Shown here one piece after another: positions 57,710 to 64,000 of a DNA stretch of 64,000 bases. The notes under the pieces are model-generated. The model searched no databases and was not told the DNA's origin. It worked only from the letters and a program-made list of their open reading frames with translations. The translations under genes were made by a program, and so were the position numbers. Each line of letters opens with the position of its first letter. Position 1 is the stretch's first letter. Origin of the DNA: Anthoceros angustus (Eukaryota; Streptophyta; Anthocerotopsida; Anthocerotales; Anthocerotaceae); contig MU008222.1 in NCBI GenBank assembly GCA_010909165.1, forward strand, positions 105,965 to 169,964. Direction: 5' to 3'.

Positions 57710-58051
57710 AGCTGTGTTTTACAGTGAGATGATGTAAAAACGTGAATGTAATAGGGCATCAGAGCACCCGATCAAGTTACGATCGAGAGTGTTAGCTGAC
57801 AGAATAGTGAGTTCTCAGCTCCCTAGATTGCGGCACAACGGCCATATTCTCAGAAGCGAGCTTTCCAGGACACGGGACATGTCATTTCGCTGGGTTGCTC
57901 AGTTAAAGAAGGGTTCCGCACTTGGTACGTTGTGTGTGCTCATCACCTGATGTATTATCTGAACAACCTGCAGGTTCGCAGAAGAGAGTTTCTAAGATCC
58001 TACTCACCTTGGACTCATCAAGAGCAAACAAACATAACCCGTACAAGAACG
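57710..58051. other. Convergent intergenic region
   Basis: Holds the 3' untranslated regions of the Mpo1-like gene (+) and YjbQ paralogue 2 (-). No ORF with a domain was seen. CAG and CTG are frequent here (about 15 in 300 bases by hand count), in contrast to the retroelement block. Confidence 0.6.
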
Positions 58052-59405
58052 TTACCTCCCATCAGGACGCTTCTCTCCCTGTAAGGTTATGCACAGCCTT
58101 CGGAACCCACCATTGTCTCGATGCTCATTCAGCCAAATTCCCTATCAAACATCGAAGGAACATGCAAAATTTTGCGTTGAGACGGTTTCTCCTTTCAAGG
58201 TGTTCACGCTATGATTGCCTACCTGCCAGATTCCGAGGTTCAACCTGCCGCCCGTGATTGGAATGGTCAAAGATGAACCCATCATGGAAGCCTTAACATG
58301 TGCTGTGTCATGAGGACATAACAAGGCAGCAAGTTTAGAGGACCCTCTAAAACAATCAGCAGGATACAGAAGAATCACAAGTGCCCGCACCCACATACCA
58401 GGCATATCGTCAAGTCCTTCATCAAGATGCCGATAGAATTGGCCCTGTAGAGTCATGTAGTGTAGTTGTTACTGTGAACTTCAAAGACAGCTCCAACACA
58501 AGGCCCAAAGTTACATAGAGAGGATTGCAAAACGCCACTTACTTGAGGGACAATTCTGTTCAACGTGTCCTCCATGTCCAGCGGGACTTCTGGACTTGCG
58601 TTCTCATTTATGGTTAAACTTGCAGATGTGTGCATTACTAGTCAAACAGGCAGACACGAACCTGTGAGAAATATAATTGGAAAAGACAACCGGTTCCCCT
58701 TCTTCACAGCAAAACAGTCGTGGGACTCACCGAAGATGTGGGCAAGGCCGACTTTGAACTGACTTATTTCAGGAACAGCTCTGTATATGTGTTGGGTGAT
58801 GATATGGCAACCCCTGAGTTGAAAGCTTCGGTAAGAAGTCAGGATCGCTTGCAATCCCACTGGCAATTGTGTGCTGTTTGAAGACCTACCTCTTCAGCTG
58901 CGGAAGCTCTACTGTTCGTTGAACCCACTCGGTTCTTGAGGTTGATACTGGTGAAAAAGTGTAGGTTGAGTTAGAGATGTGTGATGGGAGTAGCTTTGCG
59001 ACAATACAGATGGAAATAGCTACAAACCCAACACCTCATCAGCAATAAAGGGAAATCCCGGGAAGCTCAGCTGATGGACCAAACACACTCACAATTTCCG
59101 GTGCTTGCCTCACACTTCAAACCGTCGCGGAAGACTAGTCCAGCTGCATTGTGTATACTTAAGCCCTGAACAGGAGGCAGCATCAGACCGCATGTGCGGC
59201 AAAGAGCATTCACGCAGTTCCTCCAGAGAAAAGATTGTGGGCATTCATCTGTCCCACCGCCAACTTGTTCAAGGCAAACCTGGTTGCGACAGCTCCAGCG
59301 ATACCGGAGTGGGAGAGGGAAGGAGGAACTGATGGCGAGACAGGTAGTACGGAGACCAGAAGGAGATGGGAGCGCACCGGGCCCAGCGCCAACCGCAGCT
59401 GCCAT
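58052..59405 (-). CDS. YjbQ/UPF0047 family protein, paralogue 2, with N-terminal extension
   Basis: Exons from the 5' side on the - strand: 59093-59405, 58890-58947, 58731-58825, 58543-58637, 58399-58444, 58223-58302, 58052-58141; 777 bases, 258 residues, every junction GT-AG and in phase. Residues 1 to about 104 form an extension starting MAAAVGAGPGALPSPSG, rich in Ala, Ser, Arg and later Cys, which could be a plastid or mitochondrial transit peptide. The family domain starts at WVQRTVELPQLK (about residue 112): [69 protein letters not shown]-type segment, [19 protein letters not shown], ending TLQGEKRPDGR. Similar intron positions to paralogue 1 indicate gene duplication. Divergent from the FIP2-like gene. 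Confidence 0.85.
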
Positions 59406-59925
59406 GGTTTGCTAACTTTGCCTTAATCGTAAAAAGGAAGTGCAACTGAAGCAGCTGTTCAACCGGACAAATACTTGTGCACGGTACACGTCTCTCGCAC
59501 AATTCCTCCCAGGCACCACGCTGTGCTCAGACCCCTGAGGACTCCCTTCTTCTGAGCGAAAGCCACGCCAGCGGGCTTCGCCTTCTTGCATCGCGGTCAA
59601 GAGTGTTCAGGTCCTTCCCTCGGCCTGCCCCGAGATCCCTCGCCTGCTGTCGCTGATTTTTCGGTTCCCTCTGCTTCAAACAGCCTCTCGCGTCGTACAT
59701 ACCTGTCTGGGGCATACTGTGCAGTGTTGGTGGCTCTTCACAGATGTTGCCTTCTCATTGCCTCAATCAGCGTGCTACCTCAGACTTCAGGAGCTGATAC
59801 TCCACATATGGGTGCCTGCTTCGCGTACTATCTCAACAGGAGATTTAGCAGGATAGGACAGGCTGCAGAAAAGGGGGTGGTGGACGCCTTCGTCTGACAA
59901 CTTTGCTCAATTGGCTCCTGCACCC
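59406..59925. promoter_or_regulatory. Divergent promoter and 5' UTR region
   Basis: About 520 bases between the starts of YjbQ paralogue 2 (-) and the FIP2-like gene (+). A 103-codon + strand frame (59,586-59,897) lacks any domain and ends before the FIP2-like ATG, so I treat it as chance. No convincing TATA box was seen. Confidence 0.5.
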
Positions 59926-62105
59926 ATGACTAGCCAAGACAGTGATATTCCCTCCATCGTCCACCTCAATGTAGGTTAGTGCTTTGCTTCTTTCCTGGCT
60001 GACGATCTTTCGGAAGGGAATTTCTGAGTAGAGGATAGCTCTGGCTGGCTGAGAATAGCGCATGATTACCCTGTTCAAGTTTGGACTTTGTAGGTGGAGC
60101 GGTATTCGCAACGACCGTAGGCACATTGACTCTTCGTGACACTGATTCTATGCTAGCTGTCATGTTCAGTGGCAGACATCGAGTTCATAAAGATCCAAAG
60201 AAGGTGCCGTCCCAAGTGCTTGTCTTATTGCTTCTTCTCTGATTCCTAAACAGGAGATACTTGTCCTCAGATGATGTATGGTTGAAGCAGGGCACCGTCT
60301 TCATCGATCGAGATGGCACTCATTTTAGACACGTCTTAAATTGGCTAAGGGATGGAGTTGTTCCAACGCTGGACATGCCGGCGTACCAGGAGCTGCTCCG
60401 AGAAGCACATTACTATCAACTTACGGTATGTCTTGAATCCTACATCCATGGCAGGGTTCATTAATAGGCTCGGATGAAACGATGTCTTTGTGCTCTTCAC
60501 TTCTGCCATGGAGGAGTGATCAGTAGTGTCTCGGTTTGATGTACCTGGCAGGGTCTCGTTGAGGCCCTGAATTTTCTGGTGACCAAGAAAGATGATGATG
60601 AGGAGAAGCCTGAGATGACTAGGAGGGAAGTGATCAAGTGTCTGCAGTTTGAAAGAGTCCGGCTTCGTGGAGTAAATTTATCGGGACAAAATTTGTCGAA
60701 GTTGGTGAGCGTTTGTTTAACATCTGTTTATGCATGTATGCTGATATTCTGGATGGTGCAAACTTGAAACAATTGATGGAACATCTGCTCTCTAATTATA
60801 ATTGAATGCGGGGCAGGATTTGACAGGAGTGGATTTCAGCAATGCTCGGTTGATTAATACCTTCTTTTCTCGTGCCATGCTTCAATCTGCTAAGTTTCGG
60901 GTACTTCTCAGTTTTCTGTCTGTGCAAAATACACAATCGCTGTCTGCCAACTTGGAGGCATGCATCCTCACGTCGAAAGTTCAATTGTCTACATTTATCC
61001 CTTTCTTGCTTTAAGGGTCATTTATTCCATGATGTTTCTAGTACTAGATATGATATATACTGGCTGACGGTTTGCACTGACAGGATGCAGAAGCAGATGG
61101 ATCCAACTTTCAGAAAGCTATACTCCGGGAGTATGAATCTAATTTCTGTCTGTCTTTTGTTTCGTGGCGCATTTACTGTTGTCTTGAGGTTGAAAAGCAC
61201 TATGTTTGTTGGGCCTGCAACTTAACGGGATGGAGCTCATTACACGAGCAGGTGTGTTTTCATTGGAGCATTTTTACGTGGTGCTGTTCTTTCTGGTGCA
61301 AATCTTCAAAGTGCCAACATGCAAGGTAGCGCACCCTTCAACGTTTTCCGGATAGAGTGGCTGGTTCCTCATTGTAGCCATCAAAATTTTAGCGCACTTG
61401 TGAGTGCACATGAGTCTGTGGAAGGTTAACCACCTACTTACTAATCAACCAATCATTCTGTGTACAGATGCAGTCTTGACAGATGCTAGCTTTTGTGGAG
61501 CAGACTTGCATTCAGCTCATTTGCAGGTTGCCCGTGCAGTCTCTTGGTCTCAATCCCCTTTTCTCGTCCTGGTCCAGGATGCCTTTTTTATTACGGTTGT
61601 GGGCAACAAAGAGAACTGACCGGGCCTGTTTCTGGTATGTTTGCAGAATGCTGACCTCACCAATGCAAATCTTTCAGGAGCCATTTTAGAACAAGCAAAC
61701 TTGAAGGTGAGGCAGGGCGAAGTCTGCAAGCTCTGTACCCCTTGGATGTTTTACGTGACTTTTTGTTGCTTTCTTTTTTTTAACTTTAACCTTTTGTGGC
61801 TTCACGACAGGGTGCAAAGTTGAAGGGGGCCGATTTGCGGAGGGCAAATTTGCAACGGGCATACTTACGCGATGTGGACCTTCGCGACACGGTAACCAGG
61901 ACAGTTGTTTCTCTTTCTTGTAATTTGCCCTTTCTCCTCTGTGCTGGTACGTCGTGCTTCAAGGATTGGATTCCGGAGCCGAGTTGGATTTTCCGTGACA
62001 AAAACATTCAAAATTTCTCAGAAGTTGGAGGGTGCAAACCTTGGGGGTGCGAACTTGCAAGGAGCTAGCAGACCTGGACCTTCAGACTGTGCGAATCAAC
62101 CGTGA
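59926..62105 (+). CDS. FIP2: BTB/POZ (T1) domain protein with pentapeptide repeats, FIP2-like
   Basis: Resembles Arabidopsis FIP2 (formin-interacting) and animal KCTD-pentapeptide proteins, which can serve as Cullin-3 substrate adaptors. Exons: 59926-59974, 60094-60203, 60291-60425, 60552-60704, 60817-60900, 61084-61130, 61252-61325, 61468-61526, 61647-61706, 61811-61891, 62022-62105; 936 bases, 311 residues, all phases consistent. The BTB/T1 fold spans about residues 10-105: IVHLNVGGAVFATTVGTLTL, MLAVMFSGRH, GTVFIDRDGTHFRHVLNWLR, LLREAHYYQLTGLVEAL. Pentapeptide repeats with A(D/N)Lxx periodicity run from about 134 to 298: RLRGVNLSGQNLSKL, SFCGADLHSAHLQNADLTNA-type, GAKLKGADLRRANLQRAYLR, LEGANLGGANLQGA. 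Small exons carry whole repeats. Third-exon start chosen at 60,291 because it restores phase. Confidence 0.9.
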
Positions 62106-62461
62106 TGAAGTGGACGATTTGTCGACTATCGAGGTAGCTGATAAGCTGGGTTAGTCAAACATGTAAAACGCAGTACTAATTCCTTTTCTCTCTGATTCAT
62201 AACCTGCTTACGGTACACTTTCTAGTTTGGATGTAGTATGATTACGAACACGACACAATCGTGTTGTACATCTAGATTCCCACTTCACACAGTTTTGTCG
62301 GTACCTGTTCTCTTCATCAATTCCTGCACGCAGTAATACAATCAGCAGTCTACCAACAGTTAAACAAGGAACTCGTCGGGTTCCTTGCCATTTAGGTCTT
62401 CTCGTCTGAAAGGGGACAATTCGACGGTTCGAAAGTTCGAACGGATGACTTAGTTGTCGGA
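62106..62461. other. Convergent intergenic region
   Basis: About 350 bases holding the 3' ends of the FIP2-like gene (+) and the BASS-type transporter (-). No gene seen. Confidence 0.6.
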
Positions 62462-64000
62462 TCAGGCATAAGACATGTTCTTGCGCTCCTCACCTAAATC
62501 ACTGGTGACCTTGTTTCCTTTACCCCAGAACGTTGCAAGGCTGAGACCCATAACAGCCATGATGACTACGGAGCATGCGGGTGGAACGGCGTGACTACCA
62601 CCCAAAAATTGGGTTGCCAACAGCATGGCCAATGTGGAGCTCTGCATCCCAGTACAGAGAGAGATGGTTTTTGATAGTTTCTCCTCTTGCCTATTCATCA
62701 ACCAACGGCCACAGATTGGATCCCATCATGCTCAATAAGAAGTCTTCAATCAAAAGAGCTTAGGTTAGAAGACTATCAAGGATATTACCTCCAAAAGGGT
62801 AACTTCGAGATGCAGTAGCCCATGATGAAAGCCGCAATGTGGAAGACCAGAACTGGCAACAAGAGCTGGAAGCCTTGAGCTGAAACTATTTGGCCTCTAT
62901 TTAACGCTAGCGGACTTCCAATGCAGAGAGATGTGCAAACCATGGCCACCAGAGGCATGAATACGGATCTTATCAACAGAAGACTTGGCATATGAATTCA
63001 AAAGGAGCCCCACATAACAGGGCAAATGACAACCTGGAAAAGAAACCAAGCGATGAGAAACTTGCGGAAAGACTGAAGTGGTCGAAGAAAAGGGTGAGAG
63101 CACCGAGCACTACAGACTAAGCAATATTGGAGATTTTGACAGCACCTGCAAAATTGATGTGGACATTGCGACGATATCCACTGGCACCACGGACCCAATC
63201 AAGAGCTTAGGTTAGAAGACTATCAAGGATATTACCTCCAAAAGGGTAACTTCGAGATGCAGTAGCCCATGATGAAAGCCGCAATGTGGAAGACCAGAAC
63301 TGGCAACAAGAGCTGGAAGCCTTGAGCTGAAACTATTTGGCCTCTATTTAACGCTAGCGGACTTCCAATGCAGAGAGATGTGCAAACCATGGCCACCAGA
63401 GGCATGAATGGCCGGATCTTATCAACAGAAGACTTGGCATATGAATTCAAAAGGAGCCCTAACATAACAGGGCAAATGACAACCTGGAAAAGAAACCAAG
63501 CGATGAGAAACTTGCGGAAAGACTGAAGTGGTCGAAGAAAAGGGTGAGAGCACCGAGCACTACAGACTAAGCAATATTGGAGATTTTGACAGCACCTGCA
63601 AAATTGATGTGGACATTGCGACGATATCCACTGGCACCACGGACCCAATCAAGAGCTTGGTCAACAGAGGGGTAACAATCACTGATGAAATGGTGGTAAG
63701 GCTAGTCAAAACGATGCTTAAGGCCACATCTCCTTCACTCAAGTAGGCAGCATAGCTTGACAGCTGAGCACCAGCGACGCATGATGTGAGGATCAATCCA
63801 GCGGCAAAGGCAGGTGACACATTGAATGCTTTTGCAACTCCATATCCCAACAGAGGCTTGACAGCATACTGTCCCGTGTAGCCGACGAGTACGGACAAAG
63901 GTCTAGACAATGACAAGGTAAGTGAGAAGAGAAAGGTGGTGCTTGAGAGTCTGAACAAGTCTGGCACATTGGATGGAGGAACACGGTATGAACATACCTC
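62462..64000 (-). CDS. BASS-family plastid Na+-coupled carboxylate transporter (partial)
   Basis: Bile acid:Na+ symporter family; plant members move organic acids such as pyruvate, 2-keto acids or glycolate across the plastid envelope. Exons on the - strand: 63596-63902, 63236-63483, 62462-62690, with further 5' exons beyond the window (a donor-like GAG/GTATGT lies at the edge). Motifs: YTGQYAVKPLLGYGVAKAF, GLILTSCVAGAQLSSYAAYL, LLTKLLIGSVVPVDIVAMST, ICPVMLGLLLNSYAKSSVDK, MVCTSLCIGSPLALNRGQIV, KTISLCTGMQSSTLAMLLAT, PACSVVIMAVMGLSLATFWG. The AGAQLSSYA signature is, from memory, closer to the BASS5/BASS6 clade than to the CCPGG type of BASS1/2, so the substrate is left open. An extra, damaged copy of the middle exon lies at 62789-63033. 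Confidence 0.85.
62752..63651. repeat. Tandem duplication (447 bp) within the BASS gene
   Basis: Sequence from about 62,760 repeats from about 63,208. The parent sites share AAGAGCTT. The unit carries the middle exon, the intron before it and the end of the preceding exon. The distal copy (62789-63033) is 245 bases against 248 in the intact copy: one base missing early and two missing later in reading order, so the frame is lost and then regained. If the partial exon in the duplicate were spliced in, it would hit a stop at once. Confidence 0.85.

Noticed and set aside
59586-59897. 103-codon + strand frame upstream of the FIP2-like gene
   Set aside because: No domain, lies in a divergent promoter/5' UTR region, and is not needed to complete the FIP2-like protein.
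60204-60290. Apparent frameshift in the FIP2-like gene if the third exon starts after the CAG at 60,251-60,253
   Set aside because: Using the acceptor at 60,290 gives GTVFIDRDG directly after KDPKK in phase, matching the family, so no frameshift is needed.

Overview
The window is nuclear DNA from a land plant. Evidence: host genes with short GT-AG introns (about 50-120 bp), plant-type proteins (an FIP2-like BTB/pentapeptide protein and a plastid BASS-type transporter), and a large block of Ty3/gypsy and Ty1/copia retrotransposons. Compact introns and tightly packed genes would suit a bryophyte (for example a hornwort) or a lycophyte, but I cannot fix the species from sequence alone.

Positions 1 to about 51,700 are a retroelement island. 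It holds a + strand gypsy element (about 480-3,720); a non-autonomous family encoding coiled-coil gag-like proteins ('element B', at 6.2-13.1 kb, again near 13-14 kb on the - strand, and at 43.2-48.8 kb); an unknown gag-like locus on the - strand (14.7-17.3 kb); a - strand gypsy element with LTR-like flanks (18.5-27.8 kb); a - strand copia element with short LTRs and an initiator-Met-tRNA primer site (30.5-39.7 kb); a + strand locus resembling DUF7869 transposon-type proteins (39.8-42.4 kb); and a + strand copia RT/RNase H fragment (48.8-51.2 kb). Nearly every ORF in this block is broken.

Positions 51,970-64,000 are a host gene island with strictly alternating strands: + tRNA m3C methyltransferase (METTL2/6, Trm140 type), - YjbQ/UPF0047 paralogue 1, + Mpo1-like (DUF962), - YjbQ/UPF0047 paralogue 2 with an N-terminal extension, + FIP2-like BTB/pentapeptide protein, - BASS-family transporter cut by the window edge. 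Neighbours share short convergent 3' ends or divergent promoter regions. I rebuilt exon structures by hand from splice sites and reading phase.

Three patterns stand out. (1) Duplicate retroelement copies differ mostly where one has CAG or CTG and the other has CG, CCG, CGG or nothing. These triplets are visibly rare in the retroelement block, which fits base-calling error at methylated CHG sites or an unknown CAG/CTG-directed mutation process. (2) Two palindromic modules (P1, arms CCTACC/GGTAGG with variable centre; P2, a GC-rich palindrome centred on GCATGC) occur in clusters inside unrelated retroelement ORFs, P1 usually in one reading frame and in steps of three bases. (3) Local tandem duplication is pervasive (about twelve events), including a threefold duplication of the 5' half of the methyltransferase gene that keeps reading frame and splicing phase.
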